Position numbers and translations under genes: made by a program. A DNA stretch of 21,733 nucleotides from JACMLD01 sp038229695 (GTDB taxonomy: Bacteria > Bacteroidota > Bacteroidia > Chitinophagales > Chitinophagaceae): assembly GCA_038229695.1 (NCBI GenBank), contig JBBROE010000075.1, positions 1-21,733 on the forward strand, in the 5' to 3' direction. Positions 1-7,465 of this stretch are shown here, in pieces (positions within the stretch are counted from its first letter, which is position 1; each line of letters starts with the position of its first letter). A model generated the notes under the pieces. The model ran no database searches. It was not told the origin of the DNA and worked only from the letters and a program-made list of their open reading frames with translations.

Positions 1-142
1 GTTTAGTATGCACCAGATCATTGATGCGCGGGCTGGATGCACGGTAGATATCCTGCCAGCTATCCCCCGTCTGGGGTACCACGGACTGACCAAAAACAGT
101 AACGCCCACGAACAGGGCGCCGAAGAGAACGAAAAATTTCAT
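1..142 (-). CDS. M1-family metallopeptidase, N-terminal fragment (runs off window start)
   Basis: Leftward reading frame starting at the ATG at 142 and open to base 1, giving 47 residues. It begins with a typical export signal (MKFFVLFGALFVGVTVFGQ) and continues with a stretch around WQDIYRASSPRINDLVHTKL. This resembles the start of Bacteroidota M1-family aminopeptidases, where a similar DLVHTKLDV segment opens the N-terminal beta domain. The zinc site (HExxH) lies outside the window, so the assignment rests on this short segment and is moderate at best. A TAnnTTTG-type -7 box sits 23 bases upstream on the same strand. The gene diverges from the DUF4476 gene. Confidence 0.55.
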   Translation of the reverse strand, partial: MKFFVLFGALFVGVTVFGQSVVPQTGDSWQDIYRASSPRINDLVHTK

Positions 143-164
143 AATGAAGTGTTTGTGAATGAGA

Positions 165-172
165 CAAAGATA
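165..172 (-). promoter_or_regulatory. Bacteroidota -7 box for the M1-peptidase-like gene
   Basis: On the minus strand the sequence is TATCTTTG, a perfect match to the Bacteroidota TAnnTTTG consensus. It predicts transcription starting near 158, a leader of about 15 bases before the ATG at 142. No clear -33 TTTG is visible at the right distance. Confidence 0.5.
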
Positions 173-237
173 ATGGCGCACCCTCCCACACTTTGTAAAA
201 AATATGGTAAATGACCCTGTCAATGACTGTTTTCTGT

Positions 238-245
238 TAGATTTG
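238..245 (+). promoter_or_regulatory. Bacteroidota -7 box for the DUF4476 gene
   Basis: TAGATTTG matches the TAnnTTTG consensus perfectly and predicts a start near 252, about 20 bases before the ATG at 271. The -33 element is poor. Together with the oppositely oriented box at 165-172 it forms a compact divergent promoter region. Confidence 0.5.
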
Positions 246-270
246 TTGACAAAACACCATCAAATTCTGC

Positions 271-2193
271 ATGAAGTACCTGGCTGTATCGTGGATATTG
301 TTTTTTTGTGGACTGACTTCTTTTGCCCAGCAGCAATACTTCCTTTTTCTGCAAACGGACAAAAACCAGCCGTTCTATGTACGCATTGGTAACCAGGTCG
401 TCAGTTCTATGGGTGATGGTTATGCCCTGATCGGGAAAATCACGGACAGTGCAAGAGCGGTAATCATCGGCTTTCCCCGCAACGCCATTCCCGAACAGCA
501 ATTTTTCCTGCCTTCCCTTCACCGCGATGCGGGTTATGTCATGAAACAATCCCCGGATAAGACCTGGACACTGGTCGATCTCCAGTCGGAAACCATTATC
601 CGGAGCAGCACTGCTGCAGAAGAAAAAAAAAACAATGAGGTAAGCGGTGAAAAACGGGACGATGCCTTTTCGCGCCTCCTTGCCGCCGCGGTTAACGACA
701 GCGCTGTATTATACAACGCCGCCCAAGCCCCTGTGGTGACGGCGCCGTCGGTGGCCGTAAAGACCGACACGGTTTCGCGTAACCCGTCAGCCCAGATACT
801 TGCAGACAGCGTTGGCGCTGTGGCTAAAAATAAAGAGGTTTCAGAAGCGAAAAAAAACCTGCCTGCGGATGCGCCTGTGTCTACTCTCCCGCATAATACA
901 TCCCCGCCTGTTGCCAAAACGTCCACGCCGCCGCAGGACAACTCAACAATTGCCGGCAGTGCTGTTCCGAAGAAATCTCCTAAGCAACAGCCCGTCCATA
1001 CCCGTGCCACAGCGACCCGTCCTAAAAACCGGGTACCCGTAACCATGCCGGTGTCGACTGTGAAAGGTACCATCACCATGCTACCGGAAAAACAACCTGA
1101 CCCGCGTAAGGAGAAAAAAGATACGATCATTATGATGACCGGTGTTTCGCGGCGAGCCCTGTCACAAACCGGCAGTGAGCCTCCCTACAAAGGCCGGCAT
1201 AACGGCAGCCCGGAAAACAGCGATAGCCTGCAAGGTATCACCCGGCAAATCGCCCGGCCGCCCGTGGACAACAGCAACAGCGCTTTTAATAATCCGGCCA
1301 AGACGGCTACGCGGGAGGTGCCCGTTACCGCCGGGAGCGAAAAAACGTTGCCCCCTCCAAGCCCCTCTGGCGGAAGATCGGACAGCGCGGCCCTGCTAAC
1401 CGGTTCGCCGGCGGCCATTACAGCGGATACGCTTTCCCTGGCCAGCGTAAAAACCACGAGACCCCTGCTGATTAAGGCGGCAGAACTGCTTACCGACACC
1501 TCCTACATCGCTGTATTTATTGATGAGTCAGCCGGTAACTATGACACCATCCGGATCAGCATCCCTTTTTCCGGTGAGGCTTACCACGCCCCTGAAAGCC
1601 GCCCGGCCGCTGATCAAAAATCAACAGTGCCCAAAGAAAAAATCACGGCAGCGCCAGTACCCGCAGCAGCAGACAGCAGCACCCTGGCAGGGACCAGCGA
1701 ACGTCCGCTTAAGGATAACCTGATGACGGCTATGCTGACTACCATCCAACCGGCTGCGGTAGCCAGGGACAGTACACGGGATTCAATTGGCGTCCAGCCT
1801 GCTCCCGGCCGCTCGTCTTCTGCCACAACTAAGCAAGATTCGTTAAAGACATCGCCGGCGCAGGCAGATACTGCGGCCAGGGTGGTGATGGTCAATTCTG
1901 ACTGCCATGCAATCGCCACCGAAAACGATATTGATAAACTCCGGATAAAGATGCTGATGGTGGGCTCTGACGAAGAGCGGATCGCCGTGGCCAAGAAATT
2001 ATTTAAGCAGAAATGCCTGCTGGCAGCGCAGGTGCGGGCACTGAGTGAATTGTACCGCAATGATGAAGGCCGGTACAAATGGTTCGATGCAGCCTATCCC
2101 TATGTTTCCGACACCGGCGAATTTCCCGAGCTCGGGAAATTGCTGAATGACGAATATTACCGCAACCGTTTTAAAGCGATGCTCCGCAATTGA
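271..2193 (+). CDS. Exported DUF4476 domain protein with long Pro/Ser/Thr-rich linker
   Basis: 640 residues of unknown function. Residues 1-19 form a signal peptide ending in SFAQ. Residues 20 to about 115 make a compact domain (YFLFLQTDKNQPFYVRIG) that I associate with DUF4476 proteins of Chitinophagaceae. Residues about 120-540 are low in hydrophobic content and rich in Pro, Ser, Thr, Ala and Lys, so probably disordered. The C-terminal ~95 residues, from NSDCHAIATENDIDKLR, fit DUF4476 (PF14771), a helical domain whose role is unknown. The protein is probably periplasmic or surface-exposed. The ATG at 271 gives the signal peptide directly. The stop is followed by truA after only 17 bases, so the two are probably cotranscribed, although no functional link is evident. 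Confidence 0.8.
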   Translation: MKYLAVSWILFFCGLTSFAQQQYFLFLQTDKNQPFYVRIGNQVVSSMGDGYALIGKITDSARAVIIGFPRNAIPEQQFFLPSLHRDAGYVMKQSPDKTWTLVDLQSETIIRSSTAAEEKKNNEVSGEKRDDAFSRLLAAAVNDSAVLYNAAQAPVVTAPSVAVKTDTVSRNPSAQILADSVGAVAKNKEVSEAKKNLPADAPVSTLPHNTSPPVAKTSTPPQDNSTIAGSAVPKKSPKQQPVHTRATATRPKNRVPVTMPVSTVKGTITMLPEKQPDPRKEKKDTIIMMTGVSRRALSQTGSEPPYKGRHNGSPENSDSLQGITRQIARPPVDNSNSAFNNPAKTATREVPVTAGSEKTLPPPSPSGGRSDSAALLTGSPAAITADTLSLASVKTTRPLLIKAAELLTDTSYIAVFIDESAGNYDTIRISIPFSGEAYHAPESRPAADQKSTVPKEKITAAPVPAAADSSTLAGTSERPLKDNLMTAMLTTIQPAAVARDSTRDSIGVQPAPGRSSSATTKQDSLKTSPAQADTAARVVMVNSDCHAIATENDIDKLRIKMLMVGSDEERIAVAKKLFKQKCLLAAQVRALSELYRNDEGRYKWFDAAYPYVSDTGEFPELGKLLNDEYYRNRFKAMLRN

Positions 2194-2204
2194 GCGGCTC
2201 AATT
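2188..2204. repeat. 17-bp near-perfect palindrome across the DUF4476 stop codon
   Basis: AATTGAGC, one central G, then GCTCAATT: an 8-bp inverted repeat with a single-base centre. It covers the stop codon at 2191-2193 and ends 6 bases before the truA ATG, exactly where a truA ribosome binding site would lie. As RNA it could fold into a short hairpin that limits truA initiation. It may also be chance. Confidence 0.45.
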
Positions 2205-2210
2205 CCCGCT

Positions 2211-2981
2211 ATGGCTATCAACCGTTATTTCCTGGAAGTGATGTACAAAGGAACCGGCTTCAGCGGTTTCCAGGAACAGAAAAATACTCCGGATACGATA
2301 CAGGAAGCGCTGCAATCGGCTTTCGCCACCCTTACCCGGCAGGTCGTTGCGTTGACCGGCTCTTCCCGCACCGACGCCGGTGTGCACGCCCTCCAGAATT
2401 TTTTCCACTTTGATTATGACGGCAGTTTCCACCCCCATTTACGGTATAAAATGAATGCCATTCTGCCGGACGGCATTACCGTTACAAATATTTTCGCCGT
2501 GCCGGCGGATGCCCATTGCCGGTTTAATGCCATAGCCCGGCGATATAGTTACCATATTTACCGCGATAAGAATCCGTTCCTGCGGGACAGGGCCCACTAT
2601 TTTCCTTACCCGACCAATATGGCGCTGCTGCAGGCGGCCGCGAATCATATCAGCGGTACGCATGATTTCACGGCTTTCAGCAAACGCAATACGCAGGTAA
2701 AGACCTTCACCTGTACCGTTACTGCCAGCCAATGGATGCGGCTCGACGGCGAGCTCATCTACCGCGTGGAAGCCAACCGTTTTCTTCGCGGAATGGTACG
2801 CGGACTGACCGGAACGATGCTGCAGGCAGGCCGTGGCAAAATGTCGCTGGACGAGTTTAAAGCCGTGCTGGCAGGCCAGGACTGCAGGCAGGCTGATTTC
2901 TCCGTTCCGGGGCACGGCCTTTTCCTGGAAGCGGTGGTCTACCCGCCGGATCTTTTACTAACGCCGCTGGATATACGCTAA
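2211..2981 (+). CDS. truA: tRNA pseudouridine synthase A
   Basis: Converts uridines 38-40 in the anticodon arm of many tRNAs to pseudouridine; cytosolic. The 256-residue length is normal for the family. The catalytic block SSRTDAGVHA is intact, with Asp55 as the nucleophile (equivalent to Asp60 of E. coli TruA). The N-terminal Y-x-G-t-x-F-x-G-F-Q segment (residues 12-21) and the later CTVTASQW and VEANRFLRGMVR segments are also typical. The frame is open upstream to a TTG at 2190 that overlaps the previous stop, but I chose the ATG at 2211 because it places MAINRYFLEVMYKG in the usual N-terminal position. It follows the DUF4476 gene with a 17-base gap and probably shares its transcript. Confidence 0.96.
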   Translation: MAINRYFLEVMYKGTGFSGFQEQKNTPDTIQEALQSAFATLTRQVVALTGSSRTDAGVHALQNFFHFDYDGSFHPHLRYKMNAILPDGITVTNIFAVPADAHCRFNAIARRYSYHIYRDKNPFLRDRAHYFPYPTNMALLQAAANHISGTHDFTAFSKRNTQVKTFTCTVTASQWMRLDGELIYRVEANRFLRGMVRGLTGTMLQAGRGKMSLDEFKAVLAGQDCRQADFSVPGHGLFLEAVVYPPDLLLTPLDIR

Positions 2982-3006
2982 CCTCCCTGCTACGTTTTTG
3001 TCGGCC

Positions 3007-3030
3007 AAAAAAAAGCTGCCCCACGGCAGC
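3007..3030 (-). terminator. Intrinsic terminator of the gap-pgk unit
   Basis: Read leftward: a GCTGCC stem, GTGG loop and GGCAGC stem, followed directly by eight T (plus-strand A run 3007-3014). The stem is six perfect pairs, about 30 bases after the pgk stop codon. It also sits at the 3' side of the convergent truA gene. Confidence 0.85.
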
Positions 3031-3060
3031 CATTTATAACTATAAAAAAGGTCGTGCGGC

Positions 3061-4257
3061 TTATTTAATGGCTGCGATCCCGGGCAGTTCCTTGCCTTCA
3101 AAATATTCGAGAAGCGCTCCGCCACCGGTGGACACATAACTGACCTGGTCGGCGTACCCAAACTGGTTGACGGCTGCCACAGAATCTCCCCCGCCTACGA
3201 GTGAAAACGCCCCGTTTTGGGTTGCCTCTGCGACAGCGCTGGCGATTGCCTTGGTCCCCTTCTGGAAATCGTGCCATTCAAAAACGCCCATCGGTCCGTT
3301 CCAGAGTATGGTCTTTGATTTTCTGATTACGTTACTAAACTGCTGGCAGGCTTCCATGCCGATGTCGAGGCCCATCCAGCCATCGGGAATGTTATTGCTG
3401 GGTGCTGCGGAGGTATTGGCATCGGCAGCAAATTTATCGGCAATGATGGAGTCTGATGGCAGGTGAATGCATACGCCTTTTTCATCCGCTTTCGCGAGCA
3501 GGTCGAGCGCCGTCTGCAACTTATCGTCTTCGCAAAGTGAGTTGCCGATATGGCCTCCTTCTGCCTTCATGAAGGTGTAGGCCATGCCGCCGCCAATGAT
3601 GATGTCGGTGGCCCTGTCCATGAGGTTCTCGATAATTAGGATCTTGTCAGACACTTTAGCGCCGCCGATGATGGCGGTAAACGGCTTGTCCGACTTATGC
3701 ATGATCTTTTCGGCGCTGGCCACTTCGCTTTCCATCAGCAGGCCGAACATCCGCCGGTCCTTTGGAAAAAACTGGGCAATTACGGCTGTGGAAGCGTGCG
3801 CCCGGTGGGCGGTTCCGAAGGCATCATTGACGTAGACATCGCCGAGCTGGCTGAGTTTTTCCGCGAAGTCCTTATCGCCCTTTTCTTCTTCCTGATGAAA
3901 GCGCAGATTTTCCAGCAGCAGGACCTCCCCCGGCTGCAGCGCCTTTGCTTTTTCCACCGCATCGGTACCGATGCAGTCGTTGGCGAACAGCACTTTTTTG
4001 CCGCCGAGCAGTTCACTGAGGTGCGTCACGACATGTTCCAGGGAAGATTTTTCTTCCGGGCCGTCTTTGGGGCGTCCGAGGTGGCTCATGAGGATGGCTG
4101 AGCCGCCGTCATCCAGTATTTTTTTAATGGTGGGGATGGTAGCGCGCATGCGGTTGTCGTCGCTGATGGCCAACGACTTTTTATCGAGCGGCACGTTGAA
4201 ATCCACCCGTACCAGTGCCTTGTGGCCTGAAAAGCTGAAGTCGGAAAATCTGCTCAT
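3061..4257 (-). CDS. pgk: Phosphoglycerate kinase
   Basis: Transfers phosphate from 1,3-bisphosphoglycerate to ADP, the first ATP-yielding step of lower glycolysis; cytosolic monomer. The 398 residues match the usual length. The N-terminal substrate-binding block VRVDFNVPL (residues 16-24), the following DDNRMRATIPTI and SHLGRPK motifs, the nucleotide-binding GGAKVSDK, the GGGDSVAAV phosphate loop and the C-terminal STGGGALLEYFEG are all present. The frame extends to a TTG at 4266, but the ATG at 4257 gives the conventional N-terminus MSRFSDF. It lies 185 bases downstream of gap on the same strand with no clear promoter of its own, so cotranscription is likely. A hairpin lies in the gap between them. 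Confidence 0.97.
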   Translation of the reverse strand: MSRFSDFSFSGHKALVRVDFNVPLDKKSLAISDDNRMRATIPTIKKILDDGGSAILMSHLGRPKDGPEEKSSLEHVVTHLSELLGGKKVLFANDCIGTDAVEKAKALQPGEVLLLENLRFHQEEEKGDKDFAEKLSQLGDVYVNDAFGTAHRAHASTAVIAQFFPKDRRMFGLLMESEVASAEKIMHKSDKPFTAIIGGAKVSDKILIIENLMDRATDIIIGGGMAYTFMKAEGGHIGNSLCEDDKLQTALDLLAKADEKGVCIHLPSDSIIADKFAADANTSAAPSNNIPDGWMGLDIGMEACQQFSNVIRKSKTILWNGPMGVFEWHDFQKGTKAIASAVAEATQNGAFSLVGGGDSVAAVNQFGYADQVSYVSTGGGALLEYFEGKELPGIAAIK

Positions 4258-4311
4258 GGTAAACAATTGTTCCCCGGAAGGAGGTTAACAGAAAAAACGC
4301 TTTAAACAGAA

Positions 4312-4342
4312 ACCGCAGATTCCCTCGATGAAAACCTGCGGT
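4312..4342 (-). terminator. Hairpin between gap and pgk (possible attenuator or partial terminator)
   Basis: Read leftward: ACCGCAG, a 17-base loop, CTGCGGT, then a T-rich stretch (TTTCTGTTT, and later TTTTTT). The stem is seven perfect pairs, and parts of the loop can pair further with G-T wobbles. It sits about 100 bases after the gap stop codon and 55 before the pgk ATG, so it could lower readthrough into pgk or act as a processing/stability element. The tail is not a clean T run. Confidence 0.45.
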
Positions 4343-4442
4343 CTTTATATGGTTATCCGGTTCCGCGGCTGCTGGTTGCGTTGCCGTACACGTGTGCGAC
4401 GCAAGGCTGCTGCCCAATGTTCAGCTGCCGGGCAACAACAGG

Positions 4443-5456
4443 TTATTTACTGATTAGACCGGCGAAAAAATGCACAGTACGTACCAGCTGGCTCACGTAG
4501 CTCATTTCATTGTCGTACCAGCTTACGGTTTTCACCAGTTGGTGGTCACCCACGGTCAGGACCTTGGTTTGAGTGGCATCGAACAGTGATCCAAAATGGG
4601 TGCCGATGATATCTGAGCTTACGATTTCTTCTTCATTATAGCCAAAGCTTTCGTTGGAAGCTGCTTTCATGGCGGCATTGACTTCTTCCAGGGTAACTTT
4701 TTTGCCGAGAACGCTCACCAGTTCGGTTAATGACCCGGTGATCACCGGTACGCGCTGGGCGCTGCCATCCAGTTTGCCTTTCAGTTCAGGCAATACGAGG
4801 CCGATGGCTTTGGCGGCACCGGTGGAATTGGGAACGATGTTGGCGGCGGCGGCACGGGCGCGGCGCAGGTCACCTTTGGGATGCGGGGCATCCAGGGTGT
4901 TCTGGTCGTTCGTGTAGGCATGAATGGTAGTCATGATACCGGTAACGATGCCGTAGCTATCGTTTAGCACTTTTGCCATGGGTGCAAGGCAGTTGGTGGT
5001 ACAGGATGCGCAGGAAATGATGGTTTCGGTACCATCGAGAATGTTGTGGTTGACGTTGAACACGACGGTCTTTAAATCGCCGGTGGCGGGAGCAGAAATG
5101 ACTACTCTTTTTGCGCCGGCTTTAAGGTGTGCGGCAGCCTTATCCTTATCGGTAAAAAAGCCCGTGCTTTCGATCACTACATCAACGCCATGGGTGCCCC
5201 ATGGAATCTGGGCAGGATCTTTCTGGGCATATATTTTTACGGTATCTCCATTTACAACAATGGCATCTTCTGTGGCCGTTACATTGGCGTCGAAGCGGCC
5301 CTGTGCGCTGTCGTATTTAAGCAGGTGGGCGAGCACTTTAGGGCTGGTGAGGTCGTTGATGGCCACGACTTCAATTCCGTCCATCTGGAAAATCTGGCGG
5401 TACACCAGGCGGCCGATGCGGCCGAATCCGTTGATGGCGACTTTAACAGTACTCAT
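4443..5456 (-). CDS. gap: Glyceraldehyde-3-phosphate dehydrogenase, type I
   Basis: Oxidatively phosphorylates glyceraldehyde 3-phosphate to 1,3-bisphosphoglycerate with NAD+; cytosolic homotetramer. The 337 residues are normal. The Rossmann start VAINGFGRIGR (residues 6-16), the Asp35 region that binds the NAD ribose (AINDL), the catalytic SCASCTTNC with Cys152 and the partner His179 in TTIHAYTND are all intact. The substrate-binding segment VPNSTGAAKAIG and the C-terminal SWYDNEMSYVSQL also fit. It feeds its product directly to the downstream pgk gene. A well-formed Bacteroidota promoter lies 40-70 bases upstream. Confidence 0.97.
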   Translation of the reverse strand: MSTVKVAINGFGRIGRLVYRQIFQMDGIEVVAINDLTSPKVLAHLLKYDSAQGRFDANVTATEDAIVVNGDTVKIYAQKDPAQIPWGTHGVDVVIESTGFFTDKDKAAAHLKAGAKRVVISAPATGDLKTVVFNVNHNILDGTETIISCASCTTNCLAPMAKVLNDSYGIVTGIMTTIHAYTNDQNTLDAPHPKGDLRRARAAAANIVPNSTGAAKAIGLVLPELKGKLDGSAQRVPVITGSLTELVSVLGKKVTLEEVNAAMKAASNESFGYNEEEIVSSDIIGTHFGSLFDATQTKVLTVGDHQLVKTVSWYDNEMSYVSQLVRTVHFFAGLISK

Positions 5457-5495
5457 GGTACAATAAATTTTTGCAGGTTAAAAAATACAAGGGCA

Positions 5496-5525
5496 CGAAG
5501 GTACAATAATGAGCCATATGCCAAA
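5496..5525 (-). promoter_or_regulatory. Promoter of the gap-pgk unit
   Basis: On the minus strand TTTG (complement of 5522-5525) is followed after 18 bases by TACCTTCG (complement of 5496-5503). That matches TAnnTTTG at seven of eight positions with near-ideal -33/-7 spacing. Transcription would start near 5489, about 33 bases before the gap ATG. Confidence 0.55.
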
Positions 5526-5657
5526 GTACATTTTATGGCAGGTAAAATGATGGCCAACAGGGCTATGGACGGTCGTTTCGGCTTTAATTAGAATTGATAA
5601 ATCCTTAAAAAGAGGGTACATTCGGCATAGTATCCGGACGCAAAAATTGTAAAAAAC

Positions 5658-5690
5658 TTTTGGCAGGCTTTAAGCCGGCCATTATCTTTG
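5658..5690 (+). promoter_or_regulatory. Promoter of tRNA-Glu
   Basis: TTTTG at 5658-5662 and TATCTTTG at 5683-5690, separated by 20 bases: a textbook Bacteroidota -33/-7 pair. The predicted start is about 10 bases before the tRNA 5' end. Confidence 0.75.
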
Positions 5691-5706
5691 CCGTCCGAAA
5701 ATCAAT

Positions 5707-5781
5707 GGCCCGTTCGTCTACCGGTTAGGACACCAGATTTTCATTCTGGTAATAGGGGTTCGATTCCCCTACGGGCTACCA
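5707..5781 (+). tRNA. tRNA-Glu (anticodon UUC), CCA encoded
   Basis: The acceptor stem GGCCCGT pairs with ACGGGCT (first pair G-U). The anticodon stem CCAGA/TCTGG encloses the loop TTTTCAT with anticodon TTC at 5740-5742. The T arm AGGGGTTCGATTCCCCT is canonical, followed by discriminator A and an encoded CCA (5779-5781). It reads GAA and GAG. Confidence 0.97.
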
Positions 5782-6115
5782 AAAAAAAGGACTAACCCTT
5801 CTTAAAAAGTGCTAAACCCACGTCAAAGTTACTACTGGCGTGGGTTTCGTCATTTATCCAGTAAAACCGGATTTTGCCGGGATAATTACAGCTTCATTTA
5901 AACTTTACAGACAGGGAGGCGTTCTGCCTGAAGCCAACTATGCAAATCTGCCAGCCTGGCTATTGCAGGCCGAAGGATATACGAAGTAAGAAAATTGCAA
6001 ATCGGGCAGGGATAGATGCGGGATAGCATTTGCCAATGCTTCCGCGTTATACCCAGGGCATCGGTTACCGTCGCGAAACAGGGGCCCGGATTTCTGATTT
6101 TTTTTGAGCAGCCCC
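5782..6115. other. Gene-free stretch between tRNA-Glu and the GH144-like gene
   Basis: Apart from the hairpin at 5814-5847 I recognise nothing here. Two leftward frames stay open through part of it (ends near 5898 and 5938) but overlap the end of the GH144-like gene in other frames and match no family I know. It may be worn sequence at a tRNA-adjacent site. Confidence 0.4.
5814..5847. terminator. Hairpin downstream of tRNA-Glu, probable terminator
   Basis: AAACCCACG at 5814-5822 pairs perfectly with CGTGGGTTT at 5839-5847 around a 16-base loop. It lies 33 bases past the tRNA. The A-rich left side and T-rich right side of the stem make it usable in either direction, so it may end both the tRNA transcript and the leftward GH144-like transcript. 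Confidence 0.6.
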
Positions 6116-7465
6116 TCATCCCGGCATCTGATCCAGCCAGCCGCCGCTGAAACCTGCCCGCTGCAAACCATTGATAACATGTGGGCATCTTTTCATTATG
6201 TTCCAGATTAATCCTGATTTATAATTTTCGATCATTAAAATAACCGGACCCTGGTTTAATCCAAATTGCCATTCAGAAATCCAGCCGTTGGCGTTAATCT
6301 TCTTCCCGGGAAAGGTTGGGTTATAGCTGGCATCGAAACCATATGCATGATGTTTTTCGAAATCCAGTCTTTCAATCGCATGCCGCATCGTGCTGAGCAC
6401 CACCTCTGGCAGAAACGGCAGAGAAGATACAACTGCCCATGGAGAGATGGTTCCGTCATCAGGACCGTAAGGTGCGCCCCTGGCTTTATAATTGTAGAAT
6501 TTTCTTTTAACCCCATTAACGGTTCGGGTGGCGGGCCCGGGCCCATCGCTGGCTGTAAAGCCCCAGCCATTTTCTCCATAATGGGCAAAACCTAATGGAT
6601 TTTCGATCGCGTATTTTTGATGGATTAGCGTGGCGCGGCGGCTGTTTTCAAAATAATCGATCCCAACCTTTCTATTCAAATCATCTGAGATGCCCTTGCA
6701 ATCCAACCATATTTGGGACATCTGGTGAATAAAAAGCGGGCCGGCATAAATACATTCTATCTTGTAAAGCTTTTTCCAATCAAAGGTGGCCGTCCATTTT
6801 TTATACCCGGAAGGACCTATCGGAAAAGTAGGAGAGCCCAAAGCAAGTATGTAAATAATATGCGCCTCGCAATACTGCTTGTTCCAACGGGAACGAAGAA
6901 ATCCTGATTCAGGTTTCCAGCCATGCGAAATAGAGTCTTTTCCATGTAATGACCATTGCCAGTCTACCCGGGCATAAAGTGCATCGGCCAAATCCCGAAT
7001 TTCAGCTTCGGACTTATTTTCACCGGTGAAAAAATATCGTGCACTTAGTATGCCGGCTATTAATATTGCCGTGTCTACGGTTGACAGTTCACTTTTCCAT
7101 GCCCGCTTCCCGGTTTCCATATCAAGAAAGTGATAATAAAACCCTTTGTATCCTGTTGCATCAGCCTGGGTGCCCTGCTGGCTATTATAGAAGAATGTTA
7201 AAACAGTCAGCGTTCTCTTGATCGCCTCACTCCGCGTTATGAATCCGCGTTCAACTCCAGCTACGTAACAGCTAAGTCCCATGCCGGTTGATGCGATGCT
7301 AGCCGGCGATTCGGGTTGCGTTTTATCGGCTATCAGCCCTGTCCGGTCATTCACCTCTCTTAAAAAATAGGCAAAAGTTTCCCGTTGCAAAAGTCCAAGC
7401 ATTTCTTCATCCGAACCTTGTGGATTCGTATATTTTATAGCCTGGGATTTTGCTGATTGTTTCAT
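6116..7465 (-). CDS. GH144 / glycoamylase-family beta-glucan hydrolase
   Basis: 449 residues matching the Glycoamylase family (PF10091), whose characterised Chitinophaga members are endo-beta-1,2-glucanases of GH144. An (alpha/alpha)6-barrel hydrolase is therefore expected. Family-like blocks are GLLQRETFAYFLREV near the N-terminus, GYKGFYYHFLDMETG followed by WKSELSTVDTAIL (likely acidic active-site region), GWGFTASDGP, and APYGPDDGTISPWAVVSSLPF. The protein starts MKQSAKSQAIKY and has no visible signal peptide, unlike many exported homologues, so it may be cytosolic or the start may have been altered. The ATG overlaps the stop of the upstream GH39-like frame (ATGA), a sign of translational coupling. 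Substrate is inferred; beta-1,2-glucan is the best guess but not shown. Confidence 0.8.
   Translation of the reverse strand: MKQSAKSQAIKYTNPQGSDEEMLGLLQRETFAYFLREVNDRTGLIADKTQPESPASIASTGMGLSCYVAGVERGFITRSEAIKRTLTVLTFFYNSQQGTQADATGYKGFYYHFLDMETGKRAWKSELSTVDTAILIAGILSARYFFTGENKSEAEIRDLADALYARVDWQWSLHGKDSISHGWKPESGFLRSRWNKQYCEAHIIYILALGSPTFPIGPSGYKKWTATFDWKKLYKIECIYAGPLFIHQMSQIWLDCKGISDDLNRKVGIDYFENSRRATLIHQKYAIENPLGFAHYGENGWGFTASDGPGPATRTVNGVKRKFYNYKARGAPYGPDDGTISPWAVVSSLPFLPEVVLSTMRHAIERLDFEKHHAYGFDASYNPTFPGKKINANGWISEWQFGLNQGPVILMIENYKSGLIWNIMKRCPHVINGLQRAGFSGGWLDQMPG

Noticed and set aside
534..1130. 198-codon leftward open frame inside the DUF4476 gene
   Set aside because: Fully antisense to the low-complexity linker; Ser/Val/Ala-rich without domain-like pattern. 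Open because of the codon bias of the sense gene.
3697..4101. 134-codon rightward open frame inside pgk
   Set aside because: Antisense shadow of a highly conserved gene.
5127..5591. 154-codon rightward open frame over the 5' part of gap and its promoter
   Set aside because: Mostly antisense to conserved GAPDH sequence; no domain recognised.
5707..5847. Possible integrase attachment site at the tRNA-Glu 3' end
   Set aside because: I looked for a second copy of the tRNA 3' end in the window and found none, and there is no integrase gene.
5898..6188. Leftward open frames over the end of the GH144-like gene
   Set aside because: They overlap the GH144-like C-terminus in other frames and resemble no family I know; could be decayed sequence but unsupported.
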